Positions 1 through 12,240 of a stretch of 64,000 nucleotides of DNA are shown in pieces. Source of the stretch: Plecoglossus altivelis (Eukaryota; Chordata; Actinopteri; Osmeriformes; Plecoglossidae); the NCBI GenBank assembly GCA_036571765.1, contig BROE01000022.1, positions 3,679,435 to 3,743,434 of the forward strand, in the 5' to 3' direction. Position 1 is the stretch's first letter, and every line of letters begins with the position of its first letter. The position numbers and the translations under genes were made by a program. The notes under the pieces are model-generated. The model worked only from the letters and a program-made list of their open reading frames with translations. It was not told the DNA's origin and made no database searches.

Positions 1-476
1 AACACAGAAATATGACAAAGTGGTACATTTCTAAACCTGATGGTTCAAATGGTGTGGTGTCAATACAAAAACAAATAAACTGTACTGAAATCAACACAAG
101 CTATTAAACATGAACACACACCACCACTGAGCCTTTTACTAACCTTTACTGAAAGACAGGTTGCATTTGCATCTATGTTTGAGCATACTAGCGCATCTCA
201 GTCTCTGGTCCAAGAGCTTGCTAGTGCAGAGTGGGCAGGGGCGTTTGCCTGGTATTAGCAACTATGATGTCCACTAAACGACGCTAACAGCTCTGGATGT
301 GCGTGAGCACGTTCTTTGTAGGCGACAGTCATGCTCGTGCTGAACGTTCTTGTTAGAAATATATATTGTGCTCAAACATCTATAGCACTACTACAGATTA
401 ATGAAGGACAAATAAGTGCAATTTCAGGACTGTCTGTTTTATAATTAAGAACTGGTAAGAGCCAGGCAATTTTTCT
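1..476. other. unique intergenic sequence, no gene seen
   Basis: No long open frame, RNA gene or repeat was recognised here. The sequence is AT-rich and ordinary for fish intergenic DNA. It borders the G-rich minisatellite that begins near position 500. Confidence 0.4.
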
Positions 477-514
477 TCATTTACAACAGCTCAAACCTGC
501 AGATTCCGGACCTG

Positions 515-1265
515 CTAGATGAGAGAGACCGGGAAGCACTGATGGTGGGGGAGACAGGGGACTGGATGGGGGGGAGACGGAGAGATGGGGCGCACTGATG
601 GTGGGGGAGAAGGAGAGTGGGGGAGCATGATGGTGGGGGGAAGAGAGATTTGGGGCAAGCACTTGATGGTGGGGAGAACAGGAGGAGAATGCGGCGCCTG
701 ATGGTGGGGGAAGGGGGAGTGAGGTGGCAAGCATGATGGTGAGGGAGACAGGAGAGGACGGGCAGCTGATGCTGGGGGGGACAGGTTAGAATGATGATGG
801 GGGAGCGGAGAGATGGGGCTGCCTGAATGGTGGGGGAGAAGCGAGAGCAAGGGCCGCACTGTGGTGGGGAGCAGGTCGGACTGATGATGGGGGGAGAAGG
901 AGAGTGGGGGAGACTGGTGGTGGGGGGACGGAGAGATGGGGCAGCACTGGATGGGGAGAGACCAAGGGCAGCATTAATGGTGGGGGAGAAGGAGAGACGG
1001 AGCATGTGGTGGCGGGAGACGGAGAGATAGGGAGAGAGAGACATGGAGAGCGAGATAGAAATTGAGGGAGAGAAAGAATGAGAGGGTGAGAGATGAGAGA
1101 GACCGGGAAGCACTGATGGTGGGGGAGACAGGGCAGCACTGATGGTGGGGGAGACAGGAGAGATGGGGCAGCACTGATGGTGGGGGAGACAGGAGAGATA
1201 GGGCAGCACTGATGGTGGGGGAGACAGGGCAGCATTAATGGTGGGGGAGACAGGAGAGATAGGGG
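515..1265. repeat. G-rich minisatellite (GATGGTGGGGGAGACAGG-type units)
   Basis: Degenerate units built on the core CACTGATGGTGGGGGAGACA are repeated for about 750 bp, with cleaner ~35 bp copies from about 1110 to 1260. The plus strand is almost free of pyrimidine runs, so the minus strand reads as long Pro/Ser-rich open frames. Those frames are an effect of composition, not genes. The many GGGG runs give G-quadruplex potential. Confidence 0.85.
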
Positions 1266-1908
1266 CGTCACGGATCCTCCATTTTCACTGAACTCACACA
1301 CAATAAACAACTGTCAAATACAAATGAACATTACTACCTTTTTACATTACAGCATGTTCAGTCTTGAAAAGAATAGACAAGCATAATAGGGGCTCAAATT
1401 GGACACGTTTGGCTGCATAACTCCGCGAAATTGTTTATAACGATCAAATATATTTGGATGCATTGTGTGAGAGAATTAATCATTTGGTGTGACGTCTTCT
1501 ACTTTTTATCTTCACAAATTTTTCTAGTTGCTTACAGAATGGGGTGCTGCTGTAAGTGATAAACAGTCTAAACATTCTGGGCCAATGTTAACATCACCAG
1601 TTTACTTATCTTTATGGTATTGTATTTCCAGATTTTAAGATTGGTTATACATTAATATCCTGATGGAGAATGCCCCGTGGGCCCTCCAGATAAGCAGTTG
1701 ACGACCACTGTCGCTCTCTTTGTTGTCATGTGACAAGGAACTAACTAGCACAAAATAAATACATACAGTGAGCACCGGTGATACCACAAACCTATTTATG
1801 ATAGAAGTCAGTGGGAGGGTAGAAATAAACAATTTTCCCCAAAAGCTAGTATACAGGACATGAACTTAACCAATTGGTAGTCGTGTAAGCGCGCATTTGC
1901 TCCCTGTG
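1266..1908. other. intergenic, nothing recognised
   Basis: AT-rich unique sequence between two minisatellites. I see no credible exon, promoter or repeat family. Confidence 0.35.
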
Positions 1909-2128
1909 ATTCTACAACCCACACCTGCAGTGGATCAACAACCCACATCTGCACTGGATCAACAACCCACACCTGCACTGGATCAACAACCCACACCTGC
2001 ACTGGATCAACAACCCACACCTGCAGTGGATCAACAACCCACACCTGCACTGGATCAACAACTTACACCTGCACTGGATCAACAACTCACACCTGCACTG
2101 GAACAACAACTCACACCTGCACTGGAGA
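1909..2128. repeat. 24 bp minisatellite, about 9 copies
   Basis: The unit CCCACACCTGCACTGGATCA plus ACAA is 24 bp long and tandemly repeated with few substitutions; GCACTGG alternates with GCAGTGG. Because 24 is a multiple of three, all six frames give repetitive peptides (for example PTPALDQQ). These have no start context or splice sites and are not taken as coding. Confidence 0.9.
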
Positions 2129-2259
2129 ACATCACATTATCTTTCAATATTCCAACCAATACTAATGGGCCCTTTAGATATGGTCGTGGCTTCTGAACAC
2201 TGGGTTGCATACAACTGGGTCCTGCGTTCTGACTTGGCTTGCATCTGAACATTGTCCGC

Positions 2260-2990
2260 TACATGGCTCACTGCTCTGAACCTGCTCTGCTCTGACACAG
2301 CTGGCTTACTGCCTCTGAACACGCTCTGCCTCTGACCCTGTCCTCACATGGCTCATGCTCTGAGACCCTGCTCTGCCTTGACCTGTTGCTCAACATGGTC
2401 ACTGATCTGACACGCTGCTCTGCTCTGCCCAACCTGGTCTGCTCTGCATGGCTACTGTCTGACACATGGCCCTGGCTCTGACCACTGTCCTGCTATCATG
2501 GCTACTGCCTTGACACTGGGACTGCTCTGAACATGTCCTTGTCTACATGGTCTGCTTGATTGTCTGGACTGCCCTGCTCTGGCTTGACACTGTATGCTTA
2601 CTGACGGTTCTGCGCAAATGGCTCACTGCTCTGAACTGGGGTCCTGCCCTCTATGGTGCACTGGGGCTCTGAACCTGCTTCTGCTTGGAACACTGTTCTC
2701 TACATGGCTCCATGGCCTCTGAAACCTGATCTGCCTCTTGACCTATAGTCTGTCGCTGCTAACATTTGGTATGTTCTGACCACTGTCTGCTCTGCACATC
2801 GTCTGCTCTAATGCTCACTGCCTCTGACACACTGCTCTGCCTCTGACACACTGCTCTGCCTCTGACACACTGCTCTGCCTCAACCATGGCTCACTGCCTC
2901 TGACACACTGTCCTGCCTCTACCATGGCTCACTGCCTCTGACACACTGCTCTGCCTCTGACACACTGCACTGCCTCCATCATGGCACACG
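2260..2990. repeat. degenerate CTCTGACACACTGCTCTGCC repeat
   Basis: Imperfect copies of a ~20-40 bp unit containing CATGGCTCACTGCCTCTGAC and CACTGCTCTGCCTCTGACAC fill this stretch. Copies are well preserved at 2815-2990 and decayed to the left. It looks like an old tandem array. No coding potential. Confidence 0.75.
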
Positions 2991-4620
2991 GCAGAGAAGA
3001 CAATGTGGACGTGGCAGAATGTTGGTTGTCATCAATTGCTCAAGGCTGCTCTATAAAACAAAGGTCATTTTGCATTTTTCTTTGCATATTTCTTCCAGCC
3101 ATCACAAAATTTATAAACACATACTTTTTTCTTTTCACCACCAGTTTTACTTTTACAAGTGTGGAACAGAGCAGTTTGTTATCAAAAGAAAAGGATGTTG
3201 CAATCTCAAAGCTAAAGTTCAGACAAGAAGAAGGACTAGCATAGACTGTGAAAGAGCTTGAGGATACTGTTGTAATCCTCTGCATTGTTTAAAAGCCCAC
3301 TTTATTCAGAAGCACTGCTGGCATGCAGCATGGAAACATGTTACACATCTATAAACACAAACATTACGAAATAAACATTTTACACTACTAATTCACATTA
3401 GTGCTGGTCCTGAAAAACGAAGTACCACCACAATGTCAGGTATTGGCTTCTCTAAAGCAAACGATGACCCTACTTTAAGTCCTGTATGACCTGAGGATTC
3501 ACCTGATTCATTGGCACATTACATTATGTGCTGCAGCTAGGCTAACAAAATAATGATATCCCTTGACACAAAAGATATTTGACCAATGCTGCTATCCAAC
3601 AACTCTGTCAGTCATGTGCACACGAGCAACCAGGGTTACTGTGGTCAATCATCAACAGGGTTCCTGGCATTAATGTCAAACCATCACAGGACAGACTAAC
3701 AAGCGTTTGATCAAAGCTCTGATAGTTGTGGGGTCAAATCCTTTCAAGTTATTTAATGGGAAGCAATCCAGTTCCAAATGTTCCTCCTGAAATCCAAATG
3801 AAAGACAACAATGCAGCATGTATATGGACTGAAATGTGTCACATAAAACTGAATTGGAATAATTAATGCTCTACATGACTGGTTGCATTTTGTGTATAAG
3901 TATTGCATTATAGCTTGAATATACTGAAAACAGAGGGTTCAGATCTGAGAATCGTGTTTCTAAAACATAGTTCTTATTTCACAACGACATTATGTTACTT
4001 AAATCTCTACTCTTCTCTTCAATGACCAGATGTTTTAATAGAAGAACTGGACTTGTATTACTGAATAAATATTACAAGAACTGAATCTGAATTGTGATAA
4101 CTGAACTTGAAAGTATGCAGGATCAAATACAGTCTCAGAGTAACTATGTTATATTTCAGAAGCTTACATTCAGTTTCAAGCCAATTGGAGTTCAGTTCCA
4201 AACGAACAAATTCTATTGATGCACTCCTGATTTACTTTGTTAGTGCAATTATTCAAGATGTTAAGCATTTAAAATGAAACAACTACATTTCAGTTTGTAG
4301 TGACACATTTATGCCCATACATTTACTGTTTAGACGAATCCTGAAGGCAGCACACACTACTCTATGGCCTAAACAAACTTCAGAGTGGGACGTTTGTTTA
4401 AATGCTGACCAGGCATGATGCACTTGGCTGTAGTTGAAGTGGTAATATGCCTGGACATAAACACCTTTCCTTAACCACTGAACACAAAAACTGTTATATT
4501 ACGGTGAAAATACACGTAAGGCTACTAATGTTTGAAAGATGTACTGAATGTGAAATGGCACTTTCCTCAGGGGACATATCTAGAAAGTGGAGATAAAACT
4601 CTGACCATGATCCAGACCAG
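2991..4620. other. intergenic; possible degraded coding fragment near 3140-3290
   Basis: A polypyrimidine tract and AG at about 3144 precede a stretch whose plus-strand frame reads like a coiled coil (SLLSKEKDVAISKLKFRQEE), then a TAG at 3241 and a resumed TVKELEDTV in the same frame. This could be a relic exon or processed fragment, but I cannot name a parent gene. The rest is AT-rich unique sequence with no feature I can support. Confidence 0.2.
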
Positions 4621-4624
4621 GATC

Positions 4625-5118
4625 AGAGTGAGGGTTGGGTCATCAGGCTGAGGTTGGGGGTAATAGGCTGAGGTTGAGGTAACAGGCTGAGGTTGGGGTA
4701 ACAGGCTGAGGTTGGGGTCATCAGGCTGAGGTTGGGTCATCAGGCTGAGGCAGGGGGTAACAGGCTGAGGTTGGGGTAACAGGTTGAGGTTGGGGTAACA
4801 GGCTGAGGTTGGGGGTAACAGGCTGAGGTTGGGTCATCAGGCTGAGGTTGGGTCATCAGGCTGAGGTTGGGTCATCAGGCTGAAGTTGGGGTTACAGGCT
4901 GAGGTTGGGTCATCAGGCTGAGGTTGGGGGTAACAGGCTAAGGTTGGGGTTACAGGCTGAGGTTGTGGTAACAGGCTGAGGTTGGGGTTACAGGCTGAGG
5001 TTGGGTCATCAGGCTGAGGTTGGGGTAACAGGCTGAGGTTGAGGTTACAGGCTGAGGTTGGGGTTACAGGCTGAGGTTGGGGTTACAGGCTGAGGTTGGG
5101 GTAACAGGCTGAGGTTAG
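4625..5118. repeat. 19-20 bp minisatellite (CAGGCTGAGGTTGGGGTAA)
   Basis: Roughly 24 tandem copies of CAGGCTGAGGTTGGGGTAA. One subset carries TCAT in place of TAA(C), so units differ by one or two bases in length. The G-rich strand is the plus strand throughout. Non-coding. Confidence 0.92.
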
Positions 5119-5224
5119 CATAATCACAGTATTAATAGCAGTATATTTTCACAGTATTCAATGACATTTTGATACCCATATTGTGGTGATATTTTTCAGC
5201 AACACTGTGCCTGGGGTGCCAATA

Positions 5225-5540
5225 TTTACACTCCTGAGTTTCAGCAGCTCCTCTCTGCTTACTGTTAGCATCTATTCATTAGCCTTAGCACTCTGTCTGC
5301 AGCTGGGCTACAGTAACAGTGCACATCTATTCATTAGCCTTAGCACTCTGTCCGCAGCTGGGCTACAGTAATAGTGCACATCTATTCATTAGCCTTAGCG
5401 CTCTGTCCGCAGCTGGGCTACAGTAATAGCGCACATCTATTCATTAGCCTTAGCACTTTCTCAGCAGCTGGCTACAGTAATAGCGCACATCTATTCATTA
5501 GCCTTAGCACTCTGTCTGCAGCTGGGCTACAGTAATAAAC
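5225..5540. repeat. ~58 bp tandem repeat, about 5 copies
   Basis: Copies contain CATTAGCCTTAGCACTCTGT, then C(T/C)GCAGCTGGGCTACAGTAA and GCACATCTATT. They are nearly identical, so the array is young. An open frame running across it (from 5183) is repeat-derived. Confidence 0.88.
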
Positions 5541-6436
5541 ACAAGAGCCGCAGCCCTGGCAAACAGAAATAAAATTATCCAGAGCAAAGCTCTAGGCTGC
5601 AGATACACAGCACCAGTTTGGCAAGATGTCCACGGCTCAGGAAGAAGCTGTTAGCAAAGTAATTAGAACTGAGTAGCAGCTATCTTTTAAAATCAAATCA
5701 CTACAGGTAAAAGAGGATGAGGTCAGTCACAAAGGCAGGAAAAGACAGGCTATTTTCTAGTTGACTTTAATATGATGACCTTGGTTGAGTCAAGCAATAT
5801 TGTTCTGTGACATTTGTGCTTTGTACAAATTCTACTGCATATCAGTGATTAAATATCATATACTTAATTCACAAATAGATTTGAAAAAGCTTGATGTTTA
5901 AATTACTTGACCCTGTAGTTTTGCAGACTTTACTCACTGTAAAATACGTTTTTTTAAATGTAATCAAAACAGAATACAACACTTTTATATAACGTGGAGT
6001 TAGCATTCAAACAAGTCTGCTAACACATGCCTTAATTTAAAAAAACAAACAGAACATTTTATTGTTCAATTGAGAGAAATATTTTCTCCAATGTCATCAT
6101 CAGCATACCATAATTTATTTAGTTCACGTTTTGAAGATCTCTACTCAATCCACCAACTAAAGTGTTTTAGCCCAGAGCATTACAATGTATCCCTTTCAAT
6201 AAACAGCGGTCTGCACATGAGGTTACCCAGCTCTTACTGTTTAGGCAAGCAAACACGTCCATGAACACGACAACGTCTTAGAACGCATGGCAACATTTCA
6301 CCTAAAAGTACGAACACCTTGATTCCAGAACAATGTTAACATGTGTATCGAACGATATATTTCATAAACACATCCGGAACACAAGCAAATTATCCCATGT
6401 TTTCATCCGTCACACCGAGAAGACGGCAATACTCAC
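5541..6436. other. intergenic, nothing recognised
   Basis: AT-rich sequence without a convincing exon. If the proposed minus-strand promoter at 6.4-6.8 kb is real, this would be the first intron of that transcript. Confidence 0.3.
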
Positions 6437-6830
6437 AGAATGTGTCGCAATTCCGAGTGAAGCAATGCGTTGTTACAGTAATCTTGTCCCCATTATATTT
6501 CGATAAAATAGGTTGTTAAATTCAACGAATGAGGCTTATGGTGGAGGAGCCTCATAAACGTATGTTGCTGTTTGCAACGTACAGCTGACCGCAGCGGACG
6601 GATCACTGAGCGGCCTAGAACGTTGTTGCTGTGTCTACTGTCGGGAGCGCGCAACGTGGAAAAGTTCGATTCTTATTGGCTGAGAAAGACGACAGCAGAG
6701 ATCTTCCTCTTCGCCGCGAGCTACGTGAGTGCGCAATAGGGTTGTTGCTGTTTTCGTATCACGGATTTGATTGGACAACATAGGATCTTATACATGTAGA
6801 ATCTGAAAACCGATTGGTTAACATCAGTTT
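6437..6830 (-). promoter_or_regulatory. possible minus-strand promoter and first non-coding exon
   Basis: Three CCAAT boxes lie in the same reverse orientation (ATTGG at about 6676, 6771 and 6813) within a locally CpG-richer stretch. On the minus strand this leads to a good splice donor (TCT/GTGAGTA) whose exon would end at 6437. The implied first exon has no usable long frame, so it would be 5' UTR. No downstream coding exon was identified in 1-6.4 kb, so the gene is unknown and the call is tentative. Confidence 0.3.
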
Positions 6831-7640
6831 GAGGGTTTTGCCTCTACACCCACAAATATGTTTTAGTAAAGAGGGCACATTTTGACTAAACAGTCTTTAG
6901 TGTTATACTTACAAACCAGTGACATTTTAACTGCTCTTACATATTACTGACTGCCTCAATCTCTTGTCAATATTTTCCTGATGATATGTTATAGACTCTC
7001 TTGACTAGCTAAGGGGACAATACTTCTCTTTTGCACTTTTTAGGAAATAACAGTTGCTTGCTTTTTACGAGTCCGCACTGAATTTGTGGCATTTCAGGTG
7101 TTTTGCACGTGCCCATTTAGCCAATTTGACCTTTTCTAAAGCAATATTTCAAAATTTGTATACAATTAAGTCAATGGAAACAGCAGTAGTCGTTTTCACA
7201 GACTGTAAACTAATTATAGTAAGAAATCATAATCACAGTACAGCTTTCCTTAAGAGCATTCATCCTAGGCCTTCTCCTGATGTCAAATACATGTTATGAT
7301 CTTTTAAATTCAACATGTAATTCAACATTTAAATAACATGATTAAGCCTGGTCTTATGTCTCAGAAAAGGATCCTGTTTGATCAGGTTCACACAATAGTA
7401 AAGAACTTGCCTCTTCCAACAGCTAGACAAACCCTACCCAGCATTACAATATCTTCGTAAACTCTTGAATGATTTAAACATGGCCAGTGATGTAAAGATG
7501 CTCTTCACAAGCAGAAAAACCCAAACCTAACCCAAACATGTTTTAAGTAATACTTTGAAAATGGTAAAAATGTGAAGAATTGTGTTGCAGGTTGATTTAA
7601 GATGTGTGCCCCTAAATGCTCTTCCTGTGCCCCTGAATGC
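6831..7640. other. intergenic, nothing recognised
   Basis: AT-rich sequence. Short open frames (such as 7054-7299) lack family resemblance or splice context. Confidence 0.3.
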
Positions 7641-7644
7641 TGTT

Positions 7645-7730
7645 AAGAATCAGAATCAGAATTGGTTTTTATTCGCCATGCAAGATACACAAGCACAGAA
7701 TTTACTGTGGCAGGGAGGTGCAAACATAGA

Positions 7731-7784
<54 letters not shown>

Positions 7785-7800
7785 CAAAGCAAGGTAAAAA
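7645..7800. repeat. interspersed repeat fragment with (AT)n tract
   Basis: AGAATCAGAATCAGAATTGG followed by TTTTTATTCGCCATGCAAGA resembles the 'AGAATCAGAATCAGCTTTATTGGCC' class of dispersed fish repeats, from general familiarity and not a search. It runs into about 44 bp of alternating (AT)n at 7735-7783. Confidence 0.6.
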
Positions 7801-8021
7801 ATAAACAATAAACAATGTCCAAGTGACTTCAGCAAATGGACAAACATCCCAGAACCTCCTCTGTCCTTAGACCCTAACCCTAACCCTTAGACTCTTCCTG
7901 TGCTGGTATGGAGTCCTGCTTTAATCAAACTTAGTCAAATTTCGTACAAAATCATTAATTATCACAAGTCCTCTGAAAACTACAATGGGTGGAAGAAAAG
8001 AGGATGCTACATAGACACAGT

Positions 8022-8240
8022 ATGTCTGTGTGTGTGTGTCTGTGTGTGCATGCGTCTGTGTATGTGTGTCTGTGTGTGTCTGTATGTGCATGTGTGTCTG
8101 CATGTGTGCATGTGTTTGTGTATGTGTCTGTGTGTGTCTGTGTGTCTGTGTGTATGTTAGTGTATGTATGTGTGTGTGTGTATGTGTGTGTGTGTTAGTG
8201 TATGTGTGCCTGTCTGTGTTTGCATGTGTGTGTGAGGTCC
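8022..8240. repeat. (GT)n-rich microsatellite with CTG/ATG interruptions
   Basis: TGTGTGTCTGTGTGTGCATG-type sequence extends about 220 bp with little interruption. Alternating purine-pyrimidine order gives Z-DNA potential. All frames across it are artefacts. Confidence 0.9.
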
Positions 8241-10210
8241 TGAAAATCCCCAACAGTGCGCATAAATATTGATGAATCGGCAGAAAAATGTAAAGCAGAT
8301 TGTGCCTTGGCCATTCACAGTGCAATGAAACAAGAGTGTGTTACAAACAAGCAAGAGCTTGTGTTTGTGTGTAGGAAATACAGGATGACACACATTTTAA
8401 AACAGTGAGAGTCTGCAAATTAAGTGTGGGTGGATGAGTGGGCAATTGTATGTAGACATTATCAGACGTGGGGAGAAACAAAAATCAACAGAAGTATTTA
8501 AAACCGGATTGACCCAATTCACACTTTTCATACCCTCACTTTTGATCCTCAGCAACAGTCATGAAAGTGGCAAACCATTTCAAAGCTAACCCTAATCAAA
8601 TAAAACAAACACTGGGTAAAAACGTTCTGTGATGGTTAATTTGATTATCTGAATTTGGATAGAAAGAATGTAAACTGTCCCACTCAGACATAGTTTTTGT
8701 GTAGGGATTTGCGTTTTAGTGCATTTAAAAATGTTCCCACAGAATTGATTTTTACTAATAGGCAAAAGAATAGCAAAATATGGATTGATTTGTCCTATGA
8801 AACAAATGTGTGTGCCTACATCAATCTTGTTACATACAGTTTGTTTAGATAGCATACTCACACAAAACCCTCCTCCACTAAAGGGTTAGCTTTAGGGTTA
8901 GGGTTAGGTTATGAGCTCAGCTCATACTGTCACCAGGCCAAGCAACAAGAAGAACCAACACACATAGAGACTAGCTGATTCTGGCTTTGAACACAGAGTA
9001 CACATATCGGACGGATGCCTATGAACACACAGTTCACACAAAGAGTTCAATAGTTGATCTTTAGATGAATTTTATAGTTGTTTTCGTAACTGTCGTGACC
9101 TTTAATTAGCGTATCTTATAGTTGGGCTATTTCAATGCTTCTTCTCTTCCTTATGAGTCGAATCTTTATGGAACCATCAGTCATACATAGACTTGTTTTT
9201 CTACAGTAGGTACATGCATTGCTCCAGGGCATGGTACTAAACTCAGGACTTTATAGAGCACATTGTGAGAACAATAAAACACTTCTTTATGGGAAACAGT
9301 CATTGAATGGGTGTGTCTGTTTGTGCCAGGTGCATAGTGAGGCTGGCCAAAACACTATGAAACCATGTTAGCAGGAATATCAGGCACACAGTTCAAATCG
9401 GTTTTCTGTATCTGTGCACCTGCCAGGTGGCTTGGGTTGCACCAGTTAACCTCAGCCACAGTAGTCATGGTGTAGGAGTTGTAAGTCTTGGGGAAGGATA
9501 GGGCTGTGATTGTATTTACCATTGTGGATATAATAATATAATCCATAGTTATTAAGTATTGCTTTTCCAACAGATCAAAATAGTCATCTGTGTACTAGAG
9601 TTGATGTTTTACCAAACAAGCCAATAATCTTAAATTAATGGTGACATTTAACTGAGTAACTATTTGTATATGCTGCTATTAGGCCTTGATATGGATGAAA
9701 GCATTTGTTAAATGAATAAAATGTGAATGGAATGCATAAGCATATCCAGTCTCTCAGTTTAGGCATCATGGCTGACACTAAACACAAAGAGTAATACAGT
9801 TCCTCTTAAAAGGGAAATTAGACTCTATATTGGATCTGATTTCACAGACAACAATATGGCAGGACACTCAACTTGCCGACTGCTCCCTCACGCATTTTTT
9901 TGCAATTCAAAACTAACCTCAGGAATGAGAACAATCTCTGAATGAATCCCTTACATTGGTGTGGGTAACCCAGGAATCTGCTGTGGTTGACTTAATACTA
10001 ACTCCTTGATTTCAGATTCTACAGCACTAAATTATCTGCTGAAGCTTGCACAGACTGAGGGTAAATACTTGTGATAATACAATGTTCTGTGTCAGGGTGT
10101 GAGGTGGGGTAGGACCCAAACGCAGGAGTGCAGCAAGGCATAGCTTCCAACAAAGGTTTTATTCTCATACATGAGCAAACAGACAAGGTACTCACACTCA
10201 CATATGGCAC
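8241..10210. other. intergenic; short telomere-like (TTAGGG)n at about 8890-8912
   Basis: No gene recognised. A short run of about three TTAGGG units (TTTAGGGTTAGGGTTAGG) lies near 8891, and a matching CCCTAACCCTAACCC lies at about 7869. These are too short to be a former chromosome end on their own. Confidence 0.4.
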
Positions 10211-10211
10211 A

Positions 10212-10378
10212 CTAATGAGACGGGGGTACAGAGCAGGAACAAGGCTGGGGTACAGAGCAGGAACAAGGCTGGGGTACAGAGCAGGAACAAGTCTGGGGCA
10301 CAGAGCAGGAACAAGGCTGGGGTACAGAGCAGGAACAAGGCTGGGGTACAGAGCAGGAACAAGGCTGGGGTACAGCGT
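10212..10378. repeat. 24 bp minisatellite, 7 copies
   Basis: The unit GGGGTACAGAGCAGGAACAA plus GGCT is repeated seven times with very few changes (one unit has GGGGCACAG, another AAGTCT). The period is a multiple of three, so long repetitive frames exist on both strands; they are not genes. Confidence 0.92.
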
Positions 10379-11405
10379 GTCAGGGTTAGTGTTGGGGGTT
10401 AGGTCTGGAGCCTGGTTAGGAATCACATGTTTGGATAGGCCTTCGACAGCACACTGCAGGGTCCACCAAAGGCATTTTGTAGAGGAGAACAAAAGCCTTC
10501 ATGACCTGTTTTGATTGAACCTGGTGTCACAAAGTCACTCGTTTTGTATTTGAATCTCAATATCAGTGGCTGGCTGTCAGTCCAAGTAAAACTTAGCGTG
10601 GACCAGGCTTGTAATAATTGCCGATACGAACACATTATTTGATCCTTAAGTCCTTGATGTGTGAGCTCAAAAGCAACTAAATGAATAGTGGATATTTGAC
10701 AACCGTAACCTACCACCAAACATGGTTTACTCAAATGTCCATCATAGGACACTTACTTATAGTCAGCTATCTGTAATGTATGTTGTAGCAACAAAGATCA
10801 AGAGGCTCATCAAGTTCACTCTTAAAGAGAAAACAATCAATAGGAAAAAATACCTCTAAAAACGAGTTCTCCATAAAGAATACATAGAATACTATGAGCA
10901 ATACAGATGCACCATTTGACAGCAATCAGGAGAAATAAAATGAATCAAATATAAACTTCCGTTTATTCAATTCAGTCAAACTAGCAAAATACAATAAGAT
11001 ACTTTCAATGGACAATTAAACACGAGACACAGCGATTTTGTGTTGGAGGAGACAGCACCCTGCAACTGACATCAAAACAGTTTCACAATCATTAGTAATC
11101 TCATGTTCTCTCAGCCTGTGTAATTCTAACATTTGACAGACTAATACATGCACACACACTCACTCCTCATCCAACATTACAGTACACCCACATGAATCCC
11201 CAATTCTTAGATTCCTTTATACAGACTTCCCAAACAGAAATGGTTATAATTGTTCATGTGCAAATGATAACTAGTACTCTGTGAGTCAGAGCACATGAGG
11301 AGGGCTGAACTGACATGCGGTGTGTCAGGGGGCAAGTCAGCCAAGCATGTCCCTTCTGCCTGCCTTTGCCCCAGATAATGACAACAACAAAGCACCCAGA
11401 GCATC
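10379..11405. other. intergenic, nothing recognised
   Basis: Unique sequence between two tandem arrays. No exon, promoter or repeat family could be supported. Confidence 0.3.
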
Positions 11406-11409
11406 CTGC

Positions 11410-12240
11410 CACAACGCTCCGCCGTTCATCTGAAGAGCAGAGGTGAAGGTTTAGCCAGTGTACACTGCGCTGTTCATCTGGAGAGCAGAGGTGAAGGTTT
11501 AGCCAGTGTACACTGCGCTGTTCATCTGGAGAGCAGAGGTGAAGGTTTAGCCAGTGTACATTACGCTGTTCATCTGAAGAGCAGAGGTGAAGGTTTAGCC
11601 AGTGTACATTACGCTGTTCATCTGAAGAGCAGAGGTGAAGGTTTAGCCAGTGTACACTGCGCTGTTCATCTGGAGAGCAGAGATGAAGGTTTAGCCAGTG
11701 TACATTACGCCATTTATCTGGAGAGCAGAGATGAAGGTTTAGCCAGTGTACATTACGCCATTTATCTGGAGAGCAGAGGTGAAGGTTTAGCCAGTGTACA
11801 CTGCGCTGTTCATCTGGAGAGCAGAGGTGAAGGTTTAGCCAGTGTACATTACGCTGTTCATCTGGAGAGCAGAGGTGAAGGTTTAGCCAGTGTACATTAC
11901 GCTGTTCATCTGGAGAGCAGAGATGAAGGTTTAGCCAGTGTACATTACGCTGTTCATCTGGAGAGCAGAGATGAAGGTTTAGCCAGTGTACATTACGCTG
12001 TTCATCTGGAGAGCAGAGATGAAGGTTTAGCCAGTGTACACTACGCTGTTCATCTGGAGAGCAGAGATGAAGGTTTAGCCAGTGTACATTACGGTGTTCA
12101 TCTGGAGAGCAGAGATGAAGGTTTAGCCAGTGTACATTACGTCATTTATCTGGAGAGCAGAGGTGAAGGTTTAGCTAGTGTACATTACGCCATTTATCTG
12201 GAGAGCAGAGATGAAGGTTTAGCCAGTGTACACTCAGCTG
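11410..12240. repeat. 48 bp tandem repeat, about 17 copies
   Basis: The unit is GCTGTTCATCTGGAGAGCAG, then AGGTGAAGGTTTAGCCAGTG, then TACACTGC: 48 bp. Variant positions (GAGGTGAAG/GAGATGAAG; GCTGTTCAT/GCCATTTAT) form runs of like copies, which points to amplification of blocks of units. Non-coding. Confidence 0.93.

Noticed and set aside
481..1310. Long Pro/Ser-rich open frames on the minus strand (up to 242 codons)
   Set aside because: They arise from the pyrimidine-only complement of a G-rich tandem repeat; several frames are open at once and no splice or start context exists.
1808..2196. Repetitive frames such as PTPALDQQ and VQVWVVDP
   Set aside because: Period-24 minisatellite; a multiple of three keeps all frames open. 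No gene features flank it.
7868..7890. Telomere-like CCCTAACCCTAACCC and TTAGGG runs (also about 8891 and 13599)
   Set aside because: Only two to three units each; too short to support a chromosome-fusion or former telomere claim.
7900..8393. Cys/Val-rich and Thr/His-rich frames of up to 134 codons
   Set aside because: Translation of a (GT)n/(CA)n microsatellite.
10128..10514. Frame with GYRAGTRL repeats, 128 codons
   Set aside because: Translation of the 24 bp minisatellite at 10212-10378.
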